Positions 48,808 through 57,959 of a stretch of 64,000 nucleotides of DNA are shown here, one piece after another. This DNA comes from an uncultured Alphaproteobacteria bacterium. Lineage in GTDB: Bacteria > Pseudomonadota > Alphaproteobacteria > Rs-D84. How positions within the stretch are numbered: the first letter of the stretch is position 1; each line of letters opens with the position of its first letter. A model generated the notes under the pieces. The model worked only from the letters and a program-made list of their open reading frames with translations, was not told the DNA's origin and made no database searches. A program made the position numbers and the translations under genes. The DNA lies in NCBI GenBank assembly GCA_904502095.1, contig CAJGDG010000002.1, positions 1 to 64,000 on the forward strand, written 5' to 3'.

Positions 48808-50565
48808 ATGAAACGCGGTATTTTATTTTGTATGTGCACACTGTTTCCAATGGTTGCGGGTGCGGATTATTTGGACGATAAAATTGCGACATTGACCCAG
48901 CAAAAGTTGGATAAGATTGCAGAATTGGAAAAATGCCAAAAGTCGACCAAGGGATTAAAGATTGCGGGTATTACAACCCTGGGTGTCAGTACGATTGGTA
49001 TTGCCGCCAATATTGGTGAAGCGGTTGCACTGAATAAAACCGAGGACAAGATAGAAACTGCACAAAAGACAAGTTCTGATTTGGATAGCCAAATCGCAGC
49101 AGCAAGAGAAGAAGCGAGAAAGAAAGCAGAGGAAGAGGCGAAAAAGAAAGCAGAGGAAGAGAAGGAAGAGAAGAAAGCGGAGGAAGAGGTTAAGAGTCCT
49201 GAAATAGAATCGGACACAAATATTCCAGATTGCCCAGCAACGGGTAGTTGTTCTATAAACGATTGTAAGTCAGATGCCGTTCTTAGGGGGTTGGGGGCTG
49301 CAAGTGCAGATTGTTATGACGGTGCGTGTATAGCGACCGAGTGTTCTGACCCCAGTGGAAATCATACGAAAAAACAATGTAAAAAACCAGACGGGACTAT
49401 TTTCTCTTATTATTCAACGTGTATGGGCAAGGGTCAGAGTAAAAATACCGATAAGTGTGAGCTGACAGGGCATATTAATTCAAATCCTGGTGTTTGTGCT
49501 TGTGCTGAATATGCTTTTCTGATTCCGGGCTCTAACGAGTGTAAATGTCAAGGTGGAACAGACTGGAAAGATGACAAGAAAGAATGTGAATGGTTGAATA
49601 TAACTGTGGAGGCTGAAGGTGTGTCGAGGCCTGATGGCCCAACCGCAGCAGAAGTTGCCGCTGGCTTGCCAAGGGGGCAAATGACGGTAGATACAACAGA
49701 ATTGGGTATAAATCTTCCAGAAACAGAATTGCAAAAATCTTTGAATGAAGTAAACGCGCAAAGCGACGCCCAAAAAGCCGATTTGCAAAGAAGATTGCAG
49801 GCGGGGCAATTGACCCAAGATCAATATAATTCAGCAGTTGATTTGTTGGACGCGAATACCGCATCGCAACGAGCTGAAATGACCAAGAAAGCACAGAAAA
49901 AATTGCAGGAAGAACGACAGAAATCTTGGGAAAAGATAGCAAAAGAAGTGAATGAAATTGATGATTCAATAAAGAAAGCAGAAGCCAAGGCGGCAGAAGA
50001 AGCAAAGAAAAAACTGTGTGAGGATACAAATGGAAGATGGCGTCCGGGCAGAAAAGATTGCGAATGCGACGATATCTATTCTTTTGTTGATGGCCAGGGT
50101 TGTGTTCTGGACCAGGCAAAGAAACAGGCACAGCTTGAAGAGCTGACGAAAAAACAGGAAAAGTTGACCGAGTCAAAGGTCGATAAAAAGACAGAAAGAC
50201 AAACAGATAAATTGCTGAAAGATTTGCAGAAGCAAAAAGAAGAGGATGCTGAAAAAGCAAAGCAGGCTTTGTGTGAAAAGGCGGGACGCTGGAATCCTAC
50301 TCTTAAACGCTGCAATTGTAATGATGATTTGCACAAATGGGATGATGCGATGGGTTGTGTCGTAGACGAAGCAAAAATGCGTAAAGAAGCCGAAAGGCAA
50401 GCTGAAAAACAAAAAAAGGCAGATGAAAAAGCAAAAAAACAAGCTGAAGAAGATGCTTATGATAAAAGAGTGTCTGATGCGATGGCTGAATATGGTTTTA
50501 GTAAATCCAAAGCAAAGCAGTATATTGAAAACCAAGATAAAATAAATGCTTTGAATAGTCTTTAA
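48808..50565 (+). CDS. Exported coiled-coil, Cys-repeat protein
   Basis: A 585-residue protein. A signal peptide (ends VAGA) is followed by the same coil / KCQKSTKG / hydrophobic segment / coil module as the previous gene (residues ~25-100), a Lys/Glu-rich helix, a Cys-rich domain (about 140-260), a second long coiled coil and two tandem Cys-rich repeats (LCEDTNGRWRPGRKDCEC and LCEKAGRWNPTLKRCNC, each followed by a GCV-[LV]D-[QE]AK segment) embedded in Lys/Glu helices. Probably a fibrous surface or periplasmic protein. The start at 48808 is chosen because an earlier ATG in the previous gene lacks a signal peptide. Confidence 0.75.
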   Translation: MKRGILFCMCTLFPMVAGADYLDDKIATLTQQKLDKIAELEKCQKSTKGLKIAGITTLGVSTIGIAANIGEAVALNKTEDKIETAQKTSSDLDSQIAAAREEARKKAEEEAKKKAEEEKEEKKAEEEVKSPEIESDTNIPDCPATGSCSINDCKSDAVLRGLGAASADCYDGACIATECSDPSGNHTKKQCKKPDGTIFSYYSTCMGKGQSKNTDKCELTGHINSNPGVCACAEYAFLIPGSNECKCQGGTDWKDDKKECEWLNITVEAEGVSRPDGPTAAEVAAGLPRGQMTVDTTELGINLPETELQKSLNEVNAQSDAQKADLQRRLQAGQLTQDQYNSAVDLLDANTASQRAEMTKKAQKKLQEERQKSWEKIAKEVNEIDDSIKKAEAKAAEEAKKKLCEDTNGRWRPGRKDCECDDIYSFVDGQGCVLDQAKKQAQLEELTKKQEKLTESKVDKKTERQTDKLLKDLQKQKEEDAEKAKQALCEKAGRWNPTLKRCNCNDDLHKWDDAMGCVVDEAKMRKEAERQAEKQKKADEKAKKQAEEDAYDKRVSDAMAEYGFSKSKAKQYIENQDKINALNSL

Positions 50566-50591
50566 AAAAACCGCCATTTGGCGGTTTTTTT
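50565..50591. terminator. Bidirectional terminator after the Cys-repeat gene
   Basis: AAAAAAACCGCCA and TGGCGGTTTTTTT flank a TT loop; the opposing gene at 50590 ends here too. Confidence 0.92.
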
Positions 50592-51003
50592 ATTTTGTTT
50601 TTTGTGCTGCTGCATTAATGATTTGCATTCGTTTTTCAAGCTCGCGCTGAAAGTTTCGTTTTGATGCGTGGTTCAAGCGGTTAAGGAAATTTTCGTCGTC
50701 ATTAAATACATAATAAGAACTTGGGTATAACTGCACAACTGGTTCGTTTGTTTCTTTGTCCAGGTATTCAATAATTGTTGATGCAATTTTTTCGCCCATT
50801 TGGCTTGCTTTGTATGTGACAGCCATGTCGTATGCACATGGATTTGGAAATGGTTTAGATTTTATCCAGCCGGTGGCAGATGTTTGCTTTACACCGTTTT
50901 CGCATAATAATGGCAGCGGCGTTTCTTTGCATTCCGAGAATACATTGAAATTGCACATAACATTAAAGTTAATTAAATATGTGTTCTTCTTTTTTTTGCT
51001 CAT
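50590..51003 (-). CDS. Hypothetical protein
   Basis: A 137-residue protein with a very basic start (MSKKKKNTY) and no signal peptide or membrane helix. Its C-terminus is helical and charged (LNRLNHASKRNFQRELEKRM). The ATG at 51003 removes a spurious extension. No family recognised. It lies downstream of parE on the same strand, about 100 bases apart. Confidence 0.65.
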   Translation of the reverse strand: MSKKKKNTYLINFNVMCNFNVFSECKETPLPLLCENGVKQTSATGWIKSKPFPNPCAYDMAVTYKASQMGEKIASTIIEYLDKETNEPVVQLYPSSYYVFNDDENFLNRLNHASKRNFQRELEKRMQIINAAAQKTK

Positions 51004-51106
51004 TTTTATTATCTCTTTGTTCCTTTTACAAACAATATTATAATACAAAAATAGCATTTGTCAAGCATTGGGTCGGTGTAAATGTGTTTTTTGTGTTTTG
51101 TGGCTT

Positions 51107-53071
51107 TTATACAAACAAGTCTTTTACAAATTGGGCGTGTTCGGTTATGAATTTAAATCTGAATTCTGGCTTTTTCCCCATCAGTTCAGAAACAATTGTG
51201 CGCGTTTTTTCTGTGTCTTCGATTCCTTCTTCGGTGCGAGGAGGCAGGTCAACGCGAATTAAACGACGGGTTTTTGGCGACATAGTCGTTTCTTTTAATT
51301 GATTTGGCATCATTTCGCCCAACCCTTTGAATCGAGATATTTCAACCCGTTTGTTTTTATATTTGGTTGATTTTAATTCTTCCAGTTCTTCATCCGTGTC
51401 AACATAAATGGATTCTGTGCCGCATGTTAACTTATATAATGGTGGACATGACAAATACAGGTGGCCGCCATAAATCAACTGGGGCATATATTGATAGAAA
51501 AATGCCATCAGCAATGATGCGATATGACTGCCGTCAACGTCGGCATCGGTCATAATGATGATTTTTTCATAACGCAGTTTGTCTTCGTTCCAATCTTTGG
51601 CAGTGCCTGCGCCAATAATGTCAATTAACTCATTTAATTCTTTGTTTGCGCCAAAGCGTTCGTCTGAATTAGATATAACGTTTAACACCTTGCCGCGCAG
51701 TGGCATAATAGCCTGGGTCGCGCGGTCGCGCGCCTGTTTCGCAGTGCCGCCCGCAGATTCCCCTTCGACGATAAATAATTCTGTGCCGGCAATGCCGTGC
51801 TTTGAACAGTCTGCTAGTTTTGCAGGCATACGAATTCGTTTCGTTGGAGTTTTGCGCGCAACATCTTTGACTTGTTTTGTCTTTATGCGCGCGTTTGCCA
51901 AATTGATTACAAAATCCAGTAATGCGTTTGCTGTTTTTGGGTCTGATGCCAAAAACATTTCCCATGGGTCACGCAATGCGTTTTCTGTATATCGTGCAAT
52001 TTCAGGGTTGGATAATTTTTCCTTGGTCTGACCCAAAAATTGAGGCGTTTTGTAAAATACAGATACAATCGCAGCAACAGAATCAAAAACATCTTCGCCA
52101 ATAATTGTGGCGGCGGCTTTGTTGTTTACTTTTTCGCCGTATGCCTTTATGCCTTTGGTAATTGCAGATTTAAAGCCTGTTTCGTGGGTTCCACCATCAA
52201 TTGTGGCAATTGTATTGCAATATGATGAAAAGAAACCATCGTCAGATGCAGCACCGTTTTCGTCTGTTAAAAATGTCAATGCCCATTCAACACGACCTGA
52301 ATCGTCGGGAAAATCAACGCTGCCGCTGAATATGCGTGGCAAAATGCGCGGTTTAGAATCGGTCTTTTCTGCCAAAAAGTCTGCAACACCATTTGGATAA
52401 TAAAATGTTTTTGTCGCAGGGATGTTCATGTCTTCGGTCAATAATTCAGGATTGCATTGCCAATCGATTTTTATCCCGCGGGACAAGAAAGATTTTGCGC
52501 GCGCCATACGATAAATTTTTACAGGCTTGAATACCGCGTTCGCCCCAAAGATTTCGTCGTCAATTGTAAAACGAATTTTTGTGCCGTGTGATTTTGTCGG
52601 TTCGCCACGTTGCATCGGGCTGGTCGGCAGACCGCGTGAAAAAGTCTGGTGCCAATTGTATCCGTCGCGTGCAATATCAACAATCATTTCTGCAGACAGC
52701 GCATTTACAACCGCTGACCCAACGCCATGCAAACCACCACTGGTTTTATATACATTATTGTTAAATTTTCCGCCGGAATGCAGTGTGGTCAGAATAACTT
52801 CCAGTGCGGATTTGCCAGGGTACTTTGGGTGTTCGTCCACAGGAATACCGCGACCGTCGTCCGCAATTTCAATTGTCTTGGAATCAATTAACTTTACAGT
52901 GATTTTTTTCGCAAAGCCGGCAACAGCTTCGTCAATCGAATTGTCCATAATTTCAATTGGCAAATGATGCCACGCCTTTTCATCTGTGCCGCCAATGTAC
53001 ATTCCAGGACGCAGACGAACAGGTTCCAGGCCTTCTAATACTTGTATGTCTGATGCATCGTATGTGTTCAT
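51107..53071 (-). CDS. parE: DNA topoisomerase IV subunit B
   Basis: A 654-residue GHKL ATPase and TOPRIM subunit that powers decatenation of daughter chromosomes. VLEGLEPVRLRPGMYIGG, the ATP-site DDGRGIPVDEHP, GGLHGVGSAVVNALS, TOPRIM ...EGESAGG (usually EGDSAGG), PLRGKVLNV and TDADVDGSH are seen. HPKYPGKSALEVILTTLHSGGKF-like wording and the C-terminal end point to ParE, not GyrB. I prefer the ATG at 53071, with GGGA upstream, to one four codons earlier. Divergent from dnaJ. Confidence 0.92.
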   Translation of the reverse strand: MNTYDASDIQVLEGLEPVRLRPGMYIGGTDEKAWHHLPIEIMDNSIDEAVAGFAKKITVKLIDSKTIEIADDGRGIPVDEHPKYPGKSALEVILTTLHSGGKFNNNVYKTSGGLHGVGSAVVNALSAEMIVDIARDGYNWHQTFSRGLPTSPMQRGEPTKSHGTKIRFTIDDEIFGANAVFKPVKIYRMARAKSFLSRGIKIDWQCNPELLTEDMNIPATKTFYYPNGVADFLAEKTDSKPRILPRIFSGSVDFPDDSGRVEWALTFLTDENGAASDDGFFSSYCNTIATIDGGTHETGFKSAITKGIKAYGEKVNNKAAATIIGEDVFDSVAAIVSVFYKTPQFLGQTKEKLSNPEIARYTENALRDPWEMFLASDPKTANALLDFVINLANARIKTKQVKDVARKTPTKRIRMPAKLADCSKHGIAGTELFIVEGESAGGTAKQARDRATQAIMPLRGKVLNVISNSDERFGANKELNELIDIIGAGTAKDWNEDKLRYEKIIIMTDADVDGSHIASLLMAFFYQYMPQLIYGGHLYLSCPPLYKLTCGTESIYVDTDEELEELKSTKYKNKRVEISRFKGLGEMMPNQLKETTMSPKTRRLIRVDLPPRTEEGIEDTEKTRTIVSELMGKKPEFRFKFITEHAQFVKDLFV

Positions 53072-53122
53072 ATTCTTTCCCATAATTATCGTCTTATTAT
53101 TAGAACATTTTTAAACTTTACG

Positions 53123-53170
53123 CAAGCCCAAAGAATTTAAGCATATTTATATTTCTGGGCTTGATTTTTT
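53123..53170. other. Hairpin between divergent parE and dnaJ
   Basis: CAAGCCC (53123-53129) pairs with GGGCTTG (53157-53163), and flanking AAGAA/TTCT can extend the stem; ATTTTTT follows on the plus strand and a TATAAT overlaps at 53170. It could be an attenuator of the dnaJ leader, a terminator or an RNA thermometer; no class is recognised. Confidence 0.4.
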
Positions 53171-53220
53171 ATAATATGGTCTTATATATTTGATAACAAT
53201 AAAGTATATGGAATATCGAT

Positions 53221-54348
53221 ATGAATAAAAACCCGTATGAAGTTTTAGGTGTCGCACGCGATGCCTCTGATGCTGATATAAAAAAGGCTTATCACAAGTT
53301 GGTGATGAAATATCACCCAGACAGAAATCCTGATAACAAAGACGCAGAAGAAAAGTTCAAGGAAGTAAATAATGCGTTTGATATCTTGAAAGACCCACAA
53401 AAACGGGCTGCGTATGACAGATTTGGGGATGCTGCGTTCGCAGGTGGTAATGCCAGTGGCGCAGGTTTCGGTGGTAATCCGTTCGGAAACGGCGGTTTCC
53501 ATTTTGATATGGGTGGTGGTGCCGGTATGGAAGATATATTGCGTGAAGCAATGCGTGGGTTTGGTTTTGGTGGCGGCTTTGGTGGGGCTCAGCGTGGTGC
53601 GCCACAACGCGGTGGACGCGATTTGCTGGACGAAGTGGTTATCGATTTAAAAGACGCTTATTTTGGGAAAACACATACGGTTAAATTTTCCAGCAATGTG
53701 ACATGTGAAAAATGTCATGGAAATGGTACTGATGATGGCAAGCCCGCACCAATATGTTCACGATGCGGGGGCAGTGGTTTTGTGCAAACGCGTCAGGGTT
53801 TCTTTGTGACAGAAAGCCCGTGTCCTGAATGTAATGGGCTGGGACGCAAAATATCAAAAAAGTGCAGTGAATGTGATGGCACAGGAACTGAACACAAACA
53901 AAGAACACTGGAAGTTAAAATCCCGGCAGGCATCGAAGATGGTGCGCGGTTGCGTCTGGCAGGACAGGGCGAAGCAGGCGCAAATGGTGGGCCTGCGGGT
54001 GATTTTTATCTGGATGTGCGTGTGCGGCCGGATAAACGATTTGTTCGCAATGGCGCAGATTTAATTATGCGTATTGATGTGCCTTTTACGACATTGGCGT
54101 TGGGTGGCGAAATAGATATAGAAACAATTGACGATAAAAAATTGGCGGTCAAGGTGCCGGCTGGGACACAGGTCGGGGAAAAACTGCGTGTGCGTGGACA
54201 CGGTATGCCGAATCCGCGTCGTAGTGGCGGTTTTGGCGATTTGTATATCGAAGTTGCTATTAAAATTCCAACAAAGTTGACGGATAAGCAAAAGAAATTA
54301 TTAAATGAATTTGCCGGGGCAAAGTCTGATAAAAAGGGTTGGTTTTGA
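53221..54348 (+). CDS. dnaJ: Chaperone DnaJ
   Basis: A 375-residue type I J-protein that stimulates DnaK. The J-domain has KYHPDRN (HPD), followed by a Gly/Phe-rich region (about 75-125), four CxxCxGxG zinc motifs ([32 protein letters not shown]) and the C-terminal substrate-binding domain. dnaK is not adjacent. Confidence 0.97.
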   Translation: MNKNPYEVLGVARDASDADIKKAYHKLVMKYHPDRNPDNKDAEEKFKEVNNAFDILKDPQKRAAYDRFGDAAFAGGNASGAGFGGNPFGNGGFHFDMGGGAGMEDILREAMRGFGFGGGFGGAQRGAPQRGGRDLLDEVVIDLKDAYFGKTHTVKFSSNVTCEKCHGNGTDDGKPAPICSRCGGSGFVQTRQGFFVTESPCPECNGLGRKISKKCSECDGTGTEHKQRTLEVKIPAGIEDGARLRLAGQGEAGANGGPAGDFYLDVRVRPDKRFVRNGADLIMRIDVPFTTLALGGEIDIETIDDKKLAVKVPAGTQVGEKLRVRGHGMPNPRRSGGFGDLYIEVAIKIPTKLTDKQKKLLNEFAGAKSDKKGWF

Positions 54349-54367
54349 GTGTCGATTTTTAAAATAC

Positions 54368-54392
54368 AAAACCGCCGTATACGGCGGTTTTG
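54368..54392. terminator. Bidirectional terminator between dnaJ and pgsA
   Basis: AAAACCGCCGTA and TACGGCGGTTTT form a perfect 12-bp palindrome between convergent genes. Confidence 0.92.
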
Positions 54393-54410
54393 TTTCGTAT
54401 AGCGCAATTT

Positions 54411-55010
54411 TTATTTTAATTTTTTCAGGTGACCAATAAATGTCATTGTGTATTGTGTTGCAGACCAAATTGATGCAACTAATGACAACCATAATCCCCA
54501 GACGCCAATGCGTGGCAATATATGTATCAAGAACATTACAGCACGGCTTTCCAAGTCTGGTGTGATCAATGTGCCAATTGCAAAAATCAATAAAAACGCC
54601 GCAATGGATACCATTTGTAATGTGGTTTTGATTTTGCCCATTGAAAAGCGTGCTTTTGGTACAGGCATTTCAATTTTTTGAGTGCCCAGAAATTCGCGTA
54701 AACCAGAAATGTATAGCTCTCGGCAAATCATTATGATGATTGGAATAACAATAAACCAAACTGGCATCATAATCGCCATCATTATAAATGTATTTACAAC
54801 CAAAAATTTGTCGCCTATGTGGTCCAATACACCGCCGATTTTAGAACATACATTATATTTGCGTGCCAAATATCCATCAAACCAATCTGATGCAGCGCCC
54901 AATGTGTACAATATAAATGTTGTCCAATACATGTTTAGCATTAATGTTGGTATAATCGCAAATGATGCAGCAATGCGAAATGCCGATAAAAAGTTAACGA
55001 AAAATTTCAT
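54411..55010 (-). CDS. pgsA: CDP-diacylglycerol-glycerol-3-phosphate 3-phosphatidyltransferase
   Basis: A 199-residue inner-membrane enzyme making phosphatidylglycerol phosphate. The CDP-alcohol phosphotransferase motif DGYLAR-x8-GGVLDHIGD is complete, with several membrane helices. The stop is close to the dnaJ terminator; uvrC is 28 bases upstream on the same strand. Confidence 0.92.
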   Translation of the reverse strand: MKFFVNFLSAFRIAASFAIIPTLMLNMYWTTFILYTLGAASDWFDGYLARKYNVCSKIGGVLDHIGDKFLVVNTFIMMAIMMPVWFIVIPIIIMICRELYISGLREFLGTQKIEMPVPKARFSMGKIKTTLQMVSIAAFLLIFAIGTLITPDLESRAVMFLIHILPRIGVWGLWLSLVASIWSATQYTMTFIGHLKKLK

Positions 55011-55038
55011 AGTTTCTCCTTTTTTGTTAATGTTCTTA

Positions 55039-56466
55039 TTATATCATTTCTGTATGAAAATGGGCATATATTTTTTTTGCAGCTGCGTTTCCTAAACCTG
55101 GGACACGACTTAATGCACGAATGTCCGCGTCCATAATTGCGCGTACGCTGCCAAAATGTTGTAATAATGCGCGTTTGCGGGTTGGTCCAATCCCGTCAAT
55201 TTCATCCAGAACGGATGCCGTCATTTGTTTTGCACGCGTGTTGCGATGATATGTTATTACGAATCTGTGCGCTTCGTCACGAACTGTACGTAGCATTAAA
55301 AACAAAGGGCTGTCTTTTGGTAATGTGCGACATATGTTGCCGTCTGGCATAATAAAATGTTCGTCGCCGTCGCGTACTTCGCCTTTGGTGACGCCAATAA
55401 CGGGAATTCCTTTTGCGTGACGCATGGCGATCCGCCATTGCGCAATGCCGCCGTCGACAATTATTGCGTCTAATTTTGGGCCGCGTGATACAGCGCGTTC
55501 AATAAACTCGCCCATCATTGCGATGTCGTTCCCGGCGCGCGATTTGTTATTTAGTTTAAAGTGTCTGTATCCAGATTTTTCAAATCCGTTATGCCCAAAT
55601 GTTATCATTGCGCCAACGGGTTGTTTTCCAAATAGGTGCGAGTTGTCAAAAACGCCAACAAGGTTTATTTTGATGTTGGCCCATTTTTCAAAATCTGATA
55701 CATTTCTGTTCCAGTCTAATTTTGGTGTATGCGGCGTATTCTGGCGTATGCCGCGATTTGATGTGTGTGTTAATGCGGCGATTTTGTCGCGTATAATCGC
55801 AGCGTTTTCATAATCCATTTGTTGTGACAGTTTCGCCATTTGATTTGTTAAATCAGCGATTATGGGTTGACTGTCACCGGTTAGAATTTTCCGCGCAATA
55901 CGCACATTGTCATTATATTTTTGTTTGTTTGGAAAGCAACATGGGGCGCTGCAACGACCGATTTGATGCAGTATACATGGTCGGCTTCTGTTGCGCATTT
56001 GTGTGTCCGTGCAGGTTCTTAATTGACAGACTTTTTGTATTGTTTTTATTGTTTCGTTCAGGGCAGAAACAGAAGGGTATGGGCCGTATACATCGCGGCG
56101 TTGTGAAATTTTGCCGCGAAATTTTAAAAGGCGGGGAAAGTCGCCAACCGTCAAAGCTAACATCGGATACATTTTCCCGTCTGTCAGCATTATGTTATAT
56201 TTTGGATGTTGAGTTTTTATAAGTTCTTGTTCCCGTAAGAGTGCATCTGATTCTGTGGGTACGGTTTCCCAATCAACCCGGGCGACCAGTGTGCGCATAA
56301 TTTGTTTGTGTGTTTCCAATTTTGAAATGTCTGTATATTGGCGCAGGCGGTTTAATAAATTCTTGGCTTTGCCCACGTACAGCAAATTGTCGTCTTGGTC
56401 GTACATTTTATAGACCCCAGGCGCGGCAGGTGCGTTCGCAATTAAATCAGAAAATTGAATATTCAT
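55039..56466 (-). CDS. uvrC: Excinuclease ABC subunit C, shortened
   Basis: The dual-incision nuclease of nucleotide excision repair. It has the GIY-YIG domain (APAAPGVYKMYD, YVGKAKNLLNRLRQY), the Cys/UVR region (CSAPC, then MDYENAAIIRDKIAAL), an RNase H-like endonuclease core (VGVFDNSH, IVDGG, DEAHRFVITYHR) and a C-terminal HhH (LDEIDGIGPTRKRALLQHFGS). At 475 residues it lacks the stretch between the UVR motif and the RNase H core that makes E. coli UvrC about 610. All catalytic motifs remain. The ATG at 56466 replaces a longer start. Confidence 0.93.
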   Translation of the reverse strand: MNIQFSDLIANAPAAPGVYKMYDQDDNLLYVGKAKNLLNRLRQYTDISKLETHKQIMRTLVARVDWETVPTESDALLREQELIKTQHPKYNIMLTDGKMYPMLALTVGDFPRLLKFRGKISQRRDVYGPYPSVSALNETIKTIQKVCQLRTCTDTQMRNRSRPCILHQIGRCSAPCCFPNKQKYNDNVRIARKILTGDSQPIIADLTNQMAKLSQQMDYENAAIIRDKIAALTHTSNRGIRQNTPHTPKLDWNRNVSDFEKWANIKINLVGVFDNSHLFGKQPVGAMITFGHNGFEKSGYRHFKLNNKSRAGNDIAMMGEFIERAVSRGPKLDAIIVDGGIAQWRIAMRHAKGIPVIGVTKGEVRDGDEHFIMPDGNICRTLPKDSPLFLMLRTVRDEAHRFVITYHRNTRAKQMTASVLDEIDGIGPTRKRALLQHFGSVRAIMDADIRALSRVPGLGNAAAKKIYAHFHTEMI

Positions 56467-56472
56467 AATAAA

Positions 56473-56483
56473 TATGATAGAAT
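56473..56483 (+). promoter_or_regulatory. Extended -10-like promoter of the pilin gene
   Basis: TATGATAGAAT, 35 bases before the ATG at 56518, within the uvrC-pilin divergent region. Confidence 0.45.
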
Positions 56484-56517
56484 ATAAATACATAAATAGC
56501 AAATAAGAGGTTTTTCA

Positions 56518-56982
56518 ATGTATCAAGAGTCAGGTCGTTCTATGATTGAAATGTTGGGTGTGTTAGCGATTATGGGCGTTATAACAGTTGGAGCAATCGG
56601 TATGATTTCAACTGCAATGCGTACTCAAAAATTGACAAGCGTTAATGACGAAGTTGTTCAGATGGTGACAATGGTTCGCAATATTCATGCTGAATACGAT
56701 GATTTTTCAAATATGAATACAGAAACTATCTTTTCTGTTATTGGTATGGCGGATAAAAATCCGTATGGTGGGAATTATATATTGTCTGTGGACTCTGCAA
56801 ATCCCCGTCAGTTTGTTGTAAAAATAGATGGTTTGACACAGTCTGAATGTAATGCGTTAACAACCAAGGCCTGGTCTGATTCTGTTGGGTACAAGATGTC
56901 TGATGGAAAATTGGGTGGCGCAACGGGTTCTTGTGCAGATGAAAACGGCAAGAATTTTGTTCAAATAACTTTTGGTGAATAG
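56518..56982 (+). CDS. Type IVb-like (PilS-type) pilin
   Basis: A 154-residue prepilin with a six-residue leader (MYQESG), cleavage expected after G6, and the mature N-terminus RSMIEMLGVLAIMGVITVGA with Glu at position +5, the hallmark of type IV pilins. The hydrophobic N-helix is followed by a globular domain with two Cys (CNA and GSCAD) that should form the D-loop disulfide. It could be the major pilin or a pseudopilin for the secretin/TcpQ pair at 45.4-48.1 kb. It is isolated from them, and no prepilin peptidase is in the window. Confidence 0.88.
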   Translation: MYQESGRSMIEMLGVLAIMGVITVGAIGMISTAMRTQKLTSVNDEVVQMVTMVRNIHAEYDDFSNMNTETIFSVIGMADKNPYGGNYILSVDSANPRQFVVKIDGLTQSECNALTTKAWSDSVGYKMSDGKLGGATGSCADENGKNFVQITFGE

Positions 56983-56987
56983 TTTTT

Positions 56988-57959
56988 ATGGCTGATTTTA
57001 TTACTGTTTCCAAGGTTGAAGAGGGAGTGCGCTTGTTGCGTTGGTTTTTGCGTCAGTTTCCATCTATGCCACAGCGTGAATTTTATAAACTGTGTCGTGG
57101 GGGACAGATTCGTGTAAATTCAAAACGCGTCAGGGGAAACGAAATTTTGGCCGCTGGGGATGCTGTGCGAATCCCGCCAACTGTTTTGTCGTATGTACAT
57201 ACACGGGCGAAAAAAACTGAAAGCGGAGAACGGTTTACATTATCTGATTTAGAATCTTTGCGAAAGTGTATTATTCACAATGATGATGATATTGTGGTCT
57301 TTAATAAGCCGGCAGGGCTGGCAGTGCAGGGTGGTACTGGTATCAGAAAATCTTTGGATAAGATGGCGGCGGCATTGTTCCCGTATGATAAAATTTCATT
57401 GGTTCACCGTTTGGACAAAGAAACAAGTGGTGTTCTGGTTGTTGCAAAAAATCAGCGCGCAGCCCAAGTGTTGGCGGATGCGTTTCAAAACAAAAAAGCG
57501 CACAAAGAATATTTGGCGTTATTAAATGGCGATATCAGCCCCAGAAAGGGTTGTATAGATAATTTTATGTTAAAAGGTCAGGTCTTTGATGCGCAGACAA
57601 GATTAAATAACGGTACAGGCCCCAGACCCCAACGTGCAATTACTGATTACGAGGTTTTGTCCAGTGCCTCGTCGTGTTTGTCGTGGGTTAAGTTTTCCCC
57701 GAAAACAGGCCGTACGCATCAATTAAGATTGCATAGTGCGTTGACTTTGGGGGCGCCAATTGTCGGCGATGATTTGTATGGACGCAAACAAAAAGTAGAT
57801 ACTGTATTGCAATCAGTGTTAAGTACGAATAATTTGTTTTTGTTTGCATATAAAATTACTTTTCAACATCCGTCCACAGGGAAAATGATGACGTTGCGTG
57901 CAGCTGTGCCAGATTTTATGTTGCCTGTGATGAAGTTTTTAGAATTTAATTTGCCATGA
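56988..57959 (+). CDS. RluC/RluD-family 23S rRNA pseudouridine synthase
   Basis: A 323-residue pseudouridine synthase. An S4-like RNA-binding start (FPSMPQREFYKLCRGGQIRVN) precedes the catalytic HRLDKETSGVLV with the essential Asp and later GRTHQLRLH. RluC or RluD subtype cannot be fixed from sequence. It overlaps the AsmA-like gene by 4 bases. Confidence 0.92.
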   Translation: MADFITVSKVEEGVRLLRWFLRQFPSMPQREFYKLCRGGQIRVNSKRVRGNEILAAGDAVRIPPTVLSYVHTRAKKTESGERFTLSDLESLRKCIIHNDDDIVVFNKPAGLAVQGGTGIRKSLDKMAAALFPYDKISLVHRLDKETSGVLVVAKNQRAAQVLADAFQNKKAHKEYLALLNGDISPRKGCIDNFMLKGQVFDAQTRLNNGTGPRPQRAITDYEVLSSASSCLSWVKFSPKTGRTHQLRLHSALTLGAPIVGDDLYGRKQKVDTVLQSVLSTNNLFLFAYKITFQHPSTGKMMTLRAAVPDFMLPVMKFLEFNLP

